From contig CM030360.1 in NCBI GenBank assembly GCA_017893485.1, positions 151,162,647 through 151,226,646 of the forward strand: 64,000 nucleotides of DNA, in the 5' to 3' direction. This DNA is from Hemerocallis citrina. Lineage: Eukaryota > Streptophyta > Magnoliopsida > Asparagales > Asphodelaceae. The notes below the pieces were generated by a model. That model had not been told where the DNA came from. It was given only the letters and a program-made list of their open reading frames with translations, and did no database searches. Made by a program: the position numbers and the translations under genes. Below are positions 1-11,140 of this stretch, in pieces (the first letter of the stretch is position 1; every line of letters begins with the position of its first letter).

Positions 1-132
1 AAAATAGACAATATATCTTATATTTCTCAATTAAGATAATTTTTATCAGAAAAATCCATGATCGCGCGAAATTCTCAATCGCGCACACATTTCGATGCAA
101 AATAGCCATGTGCTATTTTTCGGGTCGTTACA
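1..132 (-). mobile_element. 5' tip of a minus-strand LTR (the element's downstream LTR), cut by the window edge
   Basis: These 132 bases repeat positions 6660-6791 almost exactly, including the terminal GGGTCGTTACA. On the minus strand they are the first bases of an LTR beginning TGTAACGACCCG. With the complete copy at 1771-6791 they define the two LTRs of one element in minus orientation. This copy is the downstream LTR, because a purine-rich tract lies just inside it at 133-148. The rest of this LTR is left of the window. Confidence 0.9.
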
Positions 133-1205
133 TCACTCCCTCCTTAGAATCGTTCTGTCCTCAGAACGCTGCTAGTGGAGAGGAAGACAACCACAAACAT
201 CAATGGTTCACGAGATATTTTTCTGAACCATCTTTAGTTCCTCGAGTGATGTTCTCGAAAACTGGTCTTCTACCAAGTCGAACGGTTGTCCTTCCGCCTC
301 TTGGACAGGCCCACCATGAATTTGATGGTGACATTCTTCTGCTCCTGCTCTAGAGTAGACAGTGGCTGCATTACCTTGCTCTATCCTTGTCTACAAGTGA
401 TGTTGATTCACTCCTTGATTACGACCTCTGTTGGTTGGTGACTACTCCCTCCTTAGAAGGGATGAAGTCACACATTGCCGCTTCAGCGCTTCAATCCCTG
501 CATTTCCTGCCTAAGCCTTCTGACTTGCTCACTTGGACTCGATTATAGCTCCCATCGTGTCGAAATTGAGCTCTAAACTTGAGTAATCACTCTAATACTG
601 GCTTGATTGACCTCATCATCTAGCTTCCTGCGTCCTTCACGGTCTTTGGCTGAGGTCAATTCTTCACTGATCTCGATCTTTTGCATTTCAGTAGCCACTC
701 CCTCCTTAGAACAGAGCATGGCCTATGATCATTACTTCAAACTTCCAGGATTCTCTCCTGTAATTTGCTCGAAACTGATGCTCCAGATGGTGTATTCAAA
801 CAAACCAATCTAGAGTTGCCTCCCGCACACATCTCAACACTTGAGAAATAATTCAGACAAAAGGATGTGATGAACCACAATTGAACAAAACAGCTGCATG
901 GATTCCATATATATATAAATCCAGCTGGTTACGAAAGTGTTTCATCATACCTTACTTCCTCGTCCAAAATAAATTTCAAAATACAACTTTTAACTTAGTT
1001 GCAATTTTATATGCACATACCGGTATTAGCACTCCTGCCTTCTACGGCTTGCTGGTAGTAAGTGCGAACTCTACCCTTGGTGAACAGGCTCCTTTCCTTT
1101 ATTGTTCATCTTCGAGGTTGATCTGTCGTTCCTCCGGTGAAGCTGGGGAATATCTGGTCGGATACGACCAATCCTTCCACATTTGTAATATGTACGGGTA
1201 TCTAT

Positions 1206-1454
1206 CTAAGTGTCCTTCCTCGAACACTGGTTTTTGAGATGACCATGCTCACCACATAAAAAATAACTTCCTGTCCTGGTGCCTCCAAGGTTGCCCTCCG
1301 TTTTCTGAGTCTTCTGCTTCTGACCTTGGTCCTTGAACCCTGATGCTGGTGCAGATCTTGTCTCTTGTAGTCGTGGACAGACTGATTTCTTGTGCCTGAC
1401 TCTCTCACAAGGTTGCATACTACAACCTTGGGGGTCTTTGGAATTTGCTCCCAT
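1206..1454 (-). pseudogene. gag remnant with a CCHC zinc knuckle
   Basis: The minus-strand frame reads a knuckle CGEHGHLKNQC preceded by a basic, glutamine-rich stretch, which fits the C-terminal nucleocapsid part of a gypsy gag (C-X2-C-X4-H-X4-C spacing, first Cys in YFLCGEH). Further along the same strand, near 1170-1200, a second degenerate knuckle-like CGRIGR is readable after a stop. The capsid part expected upstream is missing: only about 300 bases lie between the primer-binding site and this frame, against about 1 kb in a complete element. It is therefore a truncated, non-functional gag. Confidence 0.6.
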
Positions 1455-1756
1455 TCACGTTGTAGTCCTTGTGGTGGTGAAGTCTCCTTGGCTCCTCGCT
1501 CAAGGTTATCGGATCATCCATCGATGTCGGTTCACTCTCTTCCATCAACACCTCCTTGGTTAGGACATCCTCGAACATCCTTCATGTGCTTAAAGGATGG
1601 TAACACATATACAGGTCTAGATATAGAAAAATTATAAAACATAAGTTGAAAGAGACAACAATATGAATTATAACTATCTACAACTAGCTAAAACCCGACT
1701 CCTAAAGGCATTCCAAGTTTAATTTTCCTACTGTGTTGGACTGTAAATTGAAGTCA

Positions 1757-1768
1757 GCTCTGATACCA
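1757..1768 (-). other. Primer-binding site, initiator-Met tRNA type
   Basis: The minus strand reads TGGTATCAGAGC two bases inside the LTR end at 1771. This is the standard complement of the 3' end of plant initiator tRNA-Met. It fixes the element's orientation (minus) and makes 1771-6791 the upstream (5') LTR. Confidence 0.9.
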
Positions 1769-4139
1769 TCTGTAACGCCCCGCGATCTCCCCGTTGCTGG
1801 GAAACCGTGACACATGCCAAGATCTTTCCTTCAATTAGTCTCGAGACACAGAAAAACTGGAAAATTTAAAAACTTTTCCTCAACACAGAGTTACTACGCA
1901 GTAATTACAAATATCAGTTTGTAGCACCAAACTGTACTGCCTGCCCCTTTTCTTTTCTTTTTTGATTCCAAAATCAATTCTTCCAATTTCTATATCACTT
2001 TAAACATAAACTAAAATAGTTACGTTTCAAAGAAAATTTGGGCAGAGTCTCCCTTGTATTTTTTGCCCAAAACACAGAAAAGCTTACGGAATTTTGCTCT
2101 AAATTCCGTAGCTTACATCACAGGCAATAATAATATGGGCTCCCCAGGCCAAAATGAGCATCATCACACAGGCAATATATATATATGCTCTGGGGGCCAA
2201 ACTCATAACGGTATAACAATTATCAAATAAAAACCATAAATTCCTTATGAAAACGTAGTAAGTTTTTAGAATTTTACCTGTAAAAACCTACCACGACGCC
2301 TGGCACTCCACACGAAATGGTTACGGGTCAAAACCATATCCTGCTGCCTCACACTATACTTTTCATCATCATGCTCATACTTATACATCAAAAATACAAT
2401 TTAAAGCATAAATCTTTACTATTTACAAATAAAACATAACAACAATTTATAACTGGAGCTCCACTCCACGGAACCTGTACCTACACCTCACCTCTGCACT
2501 GCTGAGGACCTGTAACAGTAGGGACCTAGGGTAGTCCAGCGACTCCCTAACCCCCAAACACTAAGGGGTTAGCCATTTCTGGTGTGAGTATAATTTATTA
2601 AAAGTAAATAAATTAAACTTTCAAGTAAAAACATAACGAACTCACAATTTCCAAGATAAACAAATCTTACTTGACATTTGAACATGTAAACATCATAAAT
2701 GAGATTTTACATCAAATACTCTCTGAGTCATCACCTGTATGTATATCTATACCCGCTCATAACATACTTATATTTAGTAACCATTTGAATAACCACTCAT
2801 AATACAATATTGATTTTGTTTCCTTATCTCACGTATCACATCATAAACATATGCCTTCATCCTCATACTACCACATTCATTCATGTCCAACCTAACATCT
2901 CATTCACCTTACCATTTACTTGCATTTTATCACAATACACCCCATATCCCAACATAGTTTGGTAATAACACAATCACATCCCAAGCCCATAGCTTGGTTA
3001 TTAATCTACTCCAACTATCACACTCGCAATTTATCTCGAATGGAAAGGACACGTGTACATATGATTTTGTGCCTGTGTACCTTATGACTTAAACTCTAAT
3101 GCAAAATTACCAATACAATGATGCTCTTATTCTAATGCAAGATTACTGATGCGATGATGCTCTTATTCTAATGCCAGCAAGTCTCCGAAGCAACATGCAG
3201 CCCATAAATACATGTGCCCCATCTCAAGCCGTTTCTCCATATATAGGGATTTGAACCCGCGTTATGAATTTCTAATTGTACACAACCTGTTCCTGACAGA
3301 TACTACATGACTGATGAGGTTGCAAATGTGGTCAAGTCCCACCAATGCAGTATGCTCATGGTGTCTATGTTTGCCACTACTACCCGGTACACCGGACCTC
3401 ACTCAAAAACCAGACGAACACGGGGTCCCTCCGAGCGCAGTATAGCATACAAAGCCTATCCTGTGTCGCCCCTAACTCATAGACCGTGATCTATGGCCTG
3501 TTCGCTCTCTCCTGGCCAAGGACCCGACGAAGTTCCGGGGTCCATTCCCCTAGCTCCGCCGCCTTATCATGGCACTTCAGGAATTAACAGTGTGCGATAC
3601 GCATCCCATGCTCCCAACTCGTGAGAAGGCACCGTACGTATCCCTTTGACAGGAAGATACAACCCAATATCACCACCTAAGGCCTGCTTCGAGGGACAAG
3701 TTGGTCGTAAGGCGCTACCTATAACCAACTCCTCTCTTTTCGGCAAAGGGTCGAAGTAAAATGATCTTTATAAGTCACTACCTTAATGATGTTCCTAACC
3801 CTGAACAATCCTAGGAATGACAACACTACACAACATGCTAGGTCTTAAATTAGACTTCGCAAGATAACTCTATTAGGCTGCTCAGCCTAAACTCACCAGA
3901 ATCCCTCAGGATCTGGTTCATGGCCTATCGATCCAAGACCCCGGCAATACGAACGTATTCGCATGCTACTATCCTGAACTTGGATTTCGTCACACTCCGG
4001 TCCGCAATCAACCAACGGTTAAGATCTGACGGCACCCGCGAAGTGACTCGTCCACAGTTCCTTAGGAGTAAGCTAAACACACGTCTTAATGGTCGATAGC
4101 CCTAGGGCAATGATATCACCCTAGATGAGCACAACAAAC

Positions 4140-4430
4140 TGCGTATTAGCCAAGAAGCTACATACGAGTAACCAAAAACACATACGAGCTAAACAGCTAC
4201 GTATGGGACCAACAGCTACATACGGGCCAGTCGAGCCGCGTATGAGACAACAACATGCATACGAGCCAAATAAGCTCCGTATGAGACCAACATTTACATA
4301 CGGGCCAGTCGAGCCGCGTATGAGACAACAACACACATACGAGCCGAATAAGCTGCGTATGAGACCCACAGCTACATACGGGCCAGTCGAGCCACGTACG
4401 CGCAAAACCACATACAAACAATCATACAGG
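4140..4430. repeat. 78-bp tandem repeat, about 3.5 copies, inside the LTR
   Basis: The motif TACGGGCCAG recurs at 4221, 4299 and 4377, a spacing of exactly 78. Each unit holds CATACGAGCC, GCGTATGAGACC and related TACG/CGTA half-sites. Because 78 is a multiple of three, frames stay open on both strands, giving false ORFs of up to 110 codons that should not be taken as genes. Confidence 0.9.
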
Positions 4431-4959
4431 TAATCAAACCTAGAAACTACCAACTGTGCTTACTAGCAAACTTGATCTTCTATAATTAGAAGCAACAAAA
4501 GAATCTACTATAATCAACTTAGCATGGGTTTCTTCTAAAATCAACTCATCATGGCATACCTACTATAATCGACTCAAACATGATATTCTACTATAACTTA
4601 ACCATGGGTTTCTTTCTACAACAATTCAAATCCACAGCATGGGTTCTTTTTACTCAATACTACTAACAACTAAAATGAGTTCTTTTCGAGACTCTTAGCT
4701 AAAACCACTACTATACTCACTTAAGCATGGTTTCTTTGAACCTTAGAACAACTACTCATCTTAGCTATTTTCTCAAGTTCTACCATTCATACTTTTTATA
4801 GGATCCCTTTGATCCATAAATTTTTTTATATCAATACTTTAGTTTATTCGAACTTCTTCAAAACATCAAAATACGTATATAAACCATACACCCATATTTT
4901 GATATCATCATCTAAATATAACTCCTCCATTATATAGGTTTTTATATACTCAAGAATGG

Positions 4960-5360
4960 TTAGATCACCATGTTTTTACAATCACAAAAATACGTAAATA
5001 AATCGATACTTACTTATTTCTTTAAACCAGAAAAATACGTAAATGAATTAACACTCATATATTCTTAACCACAAAATATATAATTAAAATAACTCACACA
5101 TATCTTTAAACCACAAAATATATAATAGACCAACTCACATATTTCTTAAACCACACAAAAATATATAAAAAAATACTAACTCACATATTCATCAACCCAC
5201 AAAATATATAAATATACTAACTCACTATATTTTTATAATCAAAATACATATAATAAATTAGTACTCACATATATCTTTAACACACCAAAAACACATAATA
5301 AATTAACTCACATCTTTCTTAGCACACAAAAACACATAATAAGTCATACTCACTTATTCC
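4960..5360. repeat. Degenerate A/T-rich tandem repeat, about 40-47 bp period
   Basis: Units of the form AACTCACATAT...TAAACCACAAAATATATAA recur; the CCACAAAATATA core is seen at 5069, 5111, 5150 (variant) and about 5197. Less regular repeats built on CTACTATAAT and AGCATGGGTTTCTT occupy 4490-4700. This is part of the LTR, and no coding sense is seen. Confidence 0.65.
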
Positions 5361-5929
5361 GCGAAGATCCAAAGTGCCGTGCCGCCTCGCATCCAATGGT
5401 CGCAATATATCCTATCACCAAATTTCAAGCAATTAAAACTCAAATAATTCAACTAATCACAAGAGTAAATAATCGCTATCCCAAATATCCCACAAGTGCT
5501 TACTGAACACTTGGGATATACACGCGTGATGCACGTGATGATCTAATACCAACGGTATTTTCATCCTCAATTAATTTCTAAAATCGCTCCCAAATAATCT
5601 AATAGTCCAACTACAAATTTCTATTTCTTTACAAGAATTAATTCATATCCCTACAATTTTCTTTTACAAACTCAAATCCCTAATTTACTAACAACTCACA
5701 ATCTTTCTAATAACCTACTAATCTTTCACATCTACAATTTCCAATATCTCTAAATCTCTATTCAATAATATTCCTACTCAATAAAAATAAACCCAACTAA
5801 CTTTTATACAATAAAATAATTAGGATTTTACCTTCGCGAATCCAATCGAAAATCCAACGCTACCACCATGTAGAGAATCCCTCACTTAGTCTACCCCTAA
5901 TTTTAATTTGGATTTGACGAAGAATAGAG

Positions 5930-6470
5930 GTGGATTTTGGGTGGGTAATCGTCCGATCGATGGGTTCTTTTTGGGTTTGTTTCGATCGGGATGAAGAAGA
6001 AGAACGAAGGAGGAAGATGGGAATGGGTCGGGGTTTCTTTCGATTCGGCTGGGCGTGGACGAACGGGAGGAAGAAGAAGGGTGGTCGGGGTTCGTTGGGT
6101 TCGGCATCGAACAAGACGGAGAAGAAGAAGAAGAGGACGGGAGTGGGGTCGTCGGTTGGAAGCGAACGGAGAGAAGGAGATGGGAGGAGGAAGTCGGGGT
6201 CGGGGCGAGGTTCTCTGGCGTTGGCATCGAACCAGGAAGGGGAAGAAGAAGGGAAGGAGAAGGAAGATGGAGGGGGTGGGGTCGGGGCTTCTTCCGATCG
6301 CCGAAGTGGGTTCGGGGTTTCATTCGATCGGGATGGAACGAACGGGAGGAGGAAGGGAGGAGGGTTGGGGTCTTCTTTTTTTGGGTTCGGTTTGGGATTG
6401 AAACCGGGAAGAAGAAGAGAAGGAAGAAGGGGAAGGGAAGGGGAGAGAGAGAAGGGGTTTTTTTTGTAAA
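5930..6470. repeat. Purine-rich low-complexity block in the LTR
   Basis: The plus strand is almost purely G/A (GAAGAAGAAG, GGGAGGAGG) with recurrent GGGTCGGGG and TTCGATCGGG words. Frames on both strands remain open because of composition, not selection: the deduced peptides are runs of E/R/G or S/P. In LTR orientation (minus) this is a C/T-rich stretch 320-860 bases from the LTR start, where a transcript leader would lie. Similar C/T-rich blocks occur in the LTRs at 36592 and 56561. Confidence 0.7.
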
Positions 6471-6791
6471 AATGGGGAATAGAAAATAATAGATAGAAAA
6501 ATATCTAGGGAATGTTTCATATAAGCCCTCTAACTTCCATACATTTCAAATAAAGCCAAACTCTCTATTCTAATAATTCCAAACAATACAAAATACATTA
6601 AAACTACTTTGTAGATATCCGTATAAAAATAATTTAAATCTTGAAAATAATAATAATATAAAATAGACAATATATCTTATATTTCTCAATTAAGATAATT
6701 TTTATCAGAAAAATCCATGATCGCGCGAAATTCTCAATCGCGCACACATTTCGATGCAAAATAGCCATGTGCTATTTTTCGGGTCGTTACA

Positions 6792-7904
6792 CTTACGCTT
6801 CGGCTTCACAAAATTCCACTGAGTCGGGATGTCCCATGACCCTTCGGTCTTCACAACAAAATACTTATCCCTCCAATTCTTAATCGAATCCGGGTGGCCA
6901 TGCACCACTCTTTTGTTCGGTCTCGGCGTGAAGAAGAATACGCCCTCAATGTCTCCGAGCGAACCAATGCTAAAGATGGCGCGGAAGTAGGAAAGCCTCG
7001 GCCTCACCCCTTTCTCTTGACACTTCAAGATGAAGCAGATGAGCTGCTTCCAAGAGTTGGGGCCGTACTGCATGGGGGACAGCTCCGCCCAGTTCAAGAC
7101 CGTCTTCACAAAAGGGTGCAGGGGGAACCTCAGCCCCGAAATGAAGGCGTGCTCCGGAAATATGCAGTACCCCGGAGCCAACACTGTCGTGGGTCGAATA
7201 CCAGGGCTCGGTTGCAGAAGCTCATACTCCCTCGGAATGTAGTAAGCAGCCCTGATGATATTCAGGTACTCCGGTCTCAAGACGCTGGGAGTATTGTCCT
7301 CACGAATCTTCGTCCTTGTGTTTTCTCCAGGCACGGAAGGGATCGGTTGGATGTCCTTCACATCATCGGGATACATTCGTATCGACACGGGATTTCGAAA
7401 GGTAACGGGTGGAACATCAAGGCCCGTCCTCGGTGCATCCTCGTCGGTCGAAGAAGGACTTTGAGGGATGGTGAGGACTAGCTTCTTCCGACGTGGCCGA
7501 GGCTTGCGCTCGGGCGATGGCGTCGACAAGGGGGGCAACGGAGGCAGATCTTCTCCGTGGCCGGCCTCTGGCGCACCAATACCCTCTCCTTCCTCACTCT
7601 CCGTATCGCCCTGCTCTCCTTCCTCATCCTCTTCATCATCACCAGCATCCTGATCCGACTCCTCGTCCTCATCCTCATCACTATCCTCATCCGCACCGCC
7701 CTCTTCCATCGGCTCCTTCCCTAGCCTCCGAGAACTCAGCGGTTGCACGATTAAAGCTACGTCACTATCGCCCTCGGATCCAGGTTCGGAGAAAACCTCC
7801 TCTTTAACCTGGTACTTGCCCAGAGACGAAGACGTTTCTAAATCTGACTCCATCTCCGAGTGACCAGACGAAATAGCCTCGGAACCAGACTGAGTACGCG
7901 ACAT
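6792..7904 (-). pseudogene. Antisense accessory ORF of a Tat element (Transposase_28-like), 3' end cut off by LTR insertion
   Basis: From the ATG at 7904 the frame is open for about 370 codons until the LTR border at 6791; the last codons of the open frame are LTR sequence. Residues 55-120 are very acidic (long D/E runs with serines), then a basic PRRKK segment near 137-142. The C-terminal half carries the conserved block seen in plant proteins labelled 'putative gypsy type transposon' (Pfam Transposase_28, from memory): FISGLRFPLHPF, then LSPMQYGPNSWKQ, then an FFFTPRP/SIKNWRDKYFVV part. In Tat-lineage elements such ORFs lie antisense between pol and the 3' LTR, exactly as here, with the 3' LTR at 11659. 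The function is unknown. It is interrupted and so probably dead. Confidence 0.72.
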
Positions 7905-8339
7905 GTCAAAAAAGAGAATTACTAACCTGATGCTTTGAAAGTTACGCTTCTCTCCGAAGAATCCGCCAACAGCGATCGAAATGCCTGCACTAAAAGTTGG
8001 AAAGCTGGGAATTATAAACGATAAGGTGAAAAGAAAAAAATGAGGGGGGTGGGGGTTTTAAAGTAGACAACGACTCCTCGATTTTTGCAAATAAGCATCT
8101 AGCCGTTAGATCTTATCTGACAAGATCCAACGGCTAAACAAACGTTGATCTTTGCGCCATGACGTCAGCAGAGAGGATAAAATTCCAATACTATCCCTTC
8201 CTGTTTGCCAGACAGAAATCACCCCTAGCAACTGGTGCGGCATTGCTTCTGTTCATCCCATTACTAATGTCTTCCGAAAGGCAATTCGAACAGGCGTCGC
8301 GGAATCAAAGTAGATCCTAGAAGAACTTTCGAAGAGGCA
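7905..8339. other. Upstream region of the antisense ORF / start of the Tat 3' untranslated region
   Basis: No gene is seen. It contains a G-rich run (8044-8055), an inverted pair of AGCCGTTAGATC / GATCCAACGGCT around 8101-8134 that could form a hairpin, and a TGACGTCA box (8160-8167). A palindromic ACGT-core box of that kind is a common bZIP-binding site, so it could belong to the antisense ORF's promoter; that is inference. From 8242 the sequence is repeated at 9292. Confidence 0.5.
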
Positions 8340-8347
8340 GTCTAGAA
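8242..8347. repeat. Direct repeat, left copy (partner at 9292-9397)
   Basis: About 105 bases from ATTGCTTCTGTTCA to GTCTAGAAC recur at 9292 with few changes, a spacing of 1050. The pair brackets the higher-order repeat block and shows a segmental tandem duplication of about 1.05 kb inside the 3' untranslated region. Confidence 0.85.
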
Positions 8348-11140
8348 CGGGTGGGGTTCGACGCTCGGATAGAAACTCGAGCCAGGCAACCTTTCCCTCT
8401 CACCGGTTGGTCTCGACGCTCGGATGGGAATTCGAGCCAAACCACCTTCTCCTTCAACAGGTGGGGCTCGACGCTCGGATGAAAAATCGAGCCAGGCAAC
8501 CTTCCCCTCTCACAGGATTGGCTCGACCCTCGGACGGAATCTCGAGCCAAACCACCTTCTCCTTGCTTAGTGGGGGCTCAATACTCGGATGAGAACGCGC
8601 GCCACACCTCTTCTTGTCAATCTCATTTCTTGGCTTCACTGAAGAGTCTAGATCTTCTTTCTGTTCATCTCCCAATTCCTTCAACAGGTGGGGCTCGACG
8701 CTCGGATGAAAAATCGAGCCAGGCAACCTTCCCCTCTCACAGGATTGGCTCGACCCTCGGACGGAATCTCGAGCCAAACCACCTTCTCCTTGCTTAGTGG
8801 GGGCTCAATACTCGGATGAGAACGCGCGCCACACCTCTTCTCGTCAATCTCATTTCTTGGCTTCACTGAAGAGTCTAGATCTTCTTTCTGTTCATCTCCC
8901 AATTCCTTCGACAGGTGGGGCTCGACGCTCGGATGAAAAATCGAGCCAGGCAACCTTCCCCTCTCACAGGTTGGTCTCGACGCTCGGATGGGAATTCGGG
9001 CCACACCACCTTTCCCTCTCACAGTTTGGTCTGGACGCTCGGATGGAAATTCGAGCCATACCACCATCTCCTTCAGCAGGTGGGGCTCGACGCTCGGTTG
9101 AAAAATCGAGCCAGGCAACCTTCCCCTCTCACAGGATTGGCTCGACCCTCGGACGGAATCTCGAGCCAAACCACCTTCTCCTTGCTTAGTGGGGGCTCAA
9201 TACTCGGATGAGAACGCGCGCCACACCTTCTCGTCAATCTCATTTCTTGGCTTCACTGAAGAGTCTAGATCTTCTTTCTGTTCATCTCCCAATTGCTTCT
9301 GTTCAGCCCATTACCGATGTCTTCCAAAAGGCGATTCGAATAGGCGTCGCGGAATCAAAGTAGATCCTAGAAGAACTTTCGAAGAGGCCGTCTAGAACAA
9401 ACATGCACCTGAGTGGGGTTCGACGCTCGGATAGAAACACGAGCCAGGCAACCTTTCCCTCTCACAGGTTGGTCTCGACGCTCGGATGGGAATTCGAGCC
9501 ACACCACCTTCTCCTTTCACAGGTGGGGTTCGACGCTCGGATAGAAACTCGAGCCAGTCAACCTTCCCCTCTCACAGGTTGGGCTCGACGCTCGGATGGA
9601 AACTCGAGCCAGGCAACCTTCCCCTCTCACAGGTTGGGCTCGACGCTCGGATGGGAATTCGAGCCACTCCACCTTCTCCTTTCACAGGTGGGGCTCGACG
9701 CTCGGATAGGAATTCGAGCCATACCTCCTTCTCCTTTCACAGGTGGGGCTCGACGCTCGGATGGAAATTCGAGCCATACAACCTTCCCCTCTCACAGGTT
9801 GGGCTTGACGCTCGGATGGAAACTCGAGCCATACCACCTTCCCCTCTCACATGTTGGGCTCGACGCTAGGATGGGAATTCGAGCCAAACCACCTTCCCCT
9901 CGCACAAGTGGGGCTCGACACTCGGATGGAAACTCGAGCCAGGCAACCTTCCCCTCTCACAGGTTGGTCTCGACGCTCGGATGGGAATTCGAGCCACACC
10001 ACCTTCTCCTTTCACAGGTGGGGCTCGACGCTCGAATAGGAATTCGAGCCATACCTCCTTCTCCTCTCACAGGTGGGGTTCGACGCTCGGATGGAAACTC
10101 GAGCCAGGCAACCTTCCCCTCTCACAGGTTGGGCTCGACGCTCGGATGGGAATTCGAGCCACTCCACCTTCTCCTTTCACAGGTGGGGCTCGACGCTCGG
10201 ATAGGAATTCGAGCCATACCTCCTTCTCCTTTCACAGGTGGTGCTCGACGCTCGGATGGAAATTCGAGCCATACAACCTTCCCCTCTCACAGGTTGGGTT
10301 CGACGCTCGGATGGAATCTCGAGCCAAACCACCTTCTCCTTTCACAGGTGGGGCTCGACGCTCGGATGAAAATTCGAGCCATGCCGCCTTCTCCTCACCC
10401 TGGTTAGGCTTGACGCTCGGATGGGAATTCGAGCCATACCACCTTCTTCTTTCCCAGGTGGGGCTCGACGCTCGGATGAAAGTTCGAGCCGTACAACCTT
10501 CCCCTCCAAAGGGTGGGGCTCGACGCTCGGATCGAAACTCGAGCCAGACTACTCTCTCTTACTCAGTGGGGGCTCGACGCTCGGATCAAAGCTCGAGCCA
10601 GGCTATTCTCCTACTCAGTGGGACTCGGCACTCGGATCAATACTCGAGCCAGGCTTCTCCCTCTGCTTGGGGCTCGACGCTCGGATCGACACTCGGAGCT
10701 CGGATCGAAGCTTGAGCCACGAGCCCTTTCCCAGAGGGGACTCGGCGCTCGGATCGGAGCTCGAGTCTCACCTCCCCCTCACTCTTCTGACTAACGAGAC
10801 GCTCGTCAGACCGACCTCCTGACCTCGGACGACGACCCAACGGATGGCCTGGGCGACCCCTCGCTCTTCCAACTAGCGAGGCAGTCGTCCGCCGACCCTT
10901 AGGTCTCGACCACCAACCCCCTGAGCTCGGGCCAGACTTCTCCCACCTACTCAGTGAGGGCTCGACGCTCGGATCGAGGATCGAGCCAGGCTATTTCCCC
11001 TGTCTCAGTATGGAGCTCGACGCTCGGATCGAAATTCGAAACCAAGCCCCTTCTCCCTTCTCAGTAAGCACTCGGAGTTCGGATCGAAGCTCGAACCACT
11101 CCTCCTTTCCCAGTAGGGACTCGGCGCTCGGATCCGAGCT
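8348..11140. repeat. 55-bp minisatellite of the Tat 3' untranslated region
   Basis: The core CTCGACGCTCGGAT recurs at a 55-base period through 9400-10500 (for example CGACGCTCGG at 9586, 9641, 9696). Each unit then has an ATTCGAGCC half and a CCACCTTCTCCTTTCAC or AACCTTCCCCTCTCAC half. Variant types alternate, and from about 10500 the units shorten and diverge. The period is not a multiple of three, but the units lack stops, so overlapping frames of up to 334 codons stay open; they look like by-products. Tandem arrays in this position are a known feature of Tat-lineage elements. Confidence 0.93.
8461..9290. repeat. Higher-order repeat, about 227-bp unit, built from 55-bp subunits
   Basis: The start GTGGGGCTCGACGCTCGG followed by ATGAAAAATCGAGCC occurs at 8461, 8689 and 8915, with spacings 228 and 226, and in a variant at 9080. 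Each unit contains several 55-bp-type monomers plus a unique stretch with TTGGCTTCACTGAAGAGTC, which recurs unchanged at about 8631, 8857 and 9248. The unit starting at 8915 carries extra monomers before that stretch. Recent local amplification is indicated by the near identity of the copies. Confidence 0.85.

Larger units (their letters stand above)
133..1770 (-). mobile_element. Short internal region of a deleted, non-autonomous LTR element
   Basis: Only 1.64 kb separates the two LTRs, far too little for gag-pol. Read on the minus strand it begins with a primer-binding site (1757-1768), keeps a short gag remnant with a zinc knuckle (about 1206-1454), and ends with a purine tract next to the downstream LTR. 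No protease, reverse transcriptase or integrase motif is visible in any frame. The region has many stops outside the knuckle. It is best read as an internally deleted gypsy-type element that would have depended on another element's enzymes. The gypsy assignment rests on the knuckle and the LTR termini only. Confidence 0.75.
1771..6791 (-). mobile_element. Complete 5.0-kb LTR (upstream LTR of the minus-strand element)
   Basis: It runs from TGTAACGCCCC at the left to GGGTCGTTACA at the right, so both ends are TG...CA with short inverted repeats. The identity of its right end to positions 1-132 and the adjacent primer-binding site define the borders. At 5021 bp it is far longer than usual plant LTRs. 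It contains a 78-bp tandem array (4140-4430), a degenerate A/T-rich array (about 4960-5360) and a purine-rich block (5930-6470). The stretch 3120-3260 resembles 18470-18620 in the solo LTR at 17925, so the two are related families. It was inserted into the antisense ORF that resumes at 6792. I see no gene inside. Confidence 0.88.

Noticed and set aside
881..1237. 118-codon plus-strand ORF
   Set aside because: Opposite to the element's gag remnant, with no recognisable product.
4121..4453. Two opposing ORFs of about 100 codons
   Set aside because: Generated by a 78-bp tandem repeat inside the LTR.
5886..6469. Overlapping ORFs of 136-179 codons on both strands
   Set aside because: Purine-rich low complexity keeps all frames open. 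There is no domain and it lies within an LTR.
6894..7481. 195-codon plus-strand ORF
   Set aside because: Shadow of the antisense accessory ORF, which has the recognisable conserved block on the minus strand.
9403..10407. 334-codon open frame across the minisatellite
   Set aside because: It is a by-product of 55-bp units without stops. Overlapping frames are equally open, and the peptide only repeats the unit.
8340..11140. CRISPR-like array
   Set aside because: Units are contiguous tandem repeats without unique spacers, and the DNA is plant nuclear.
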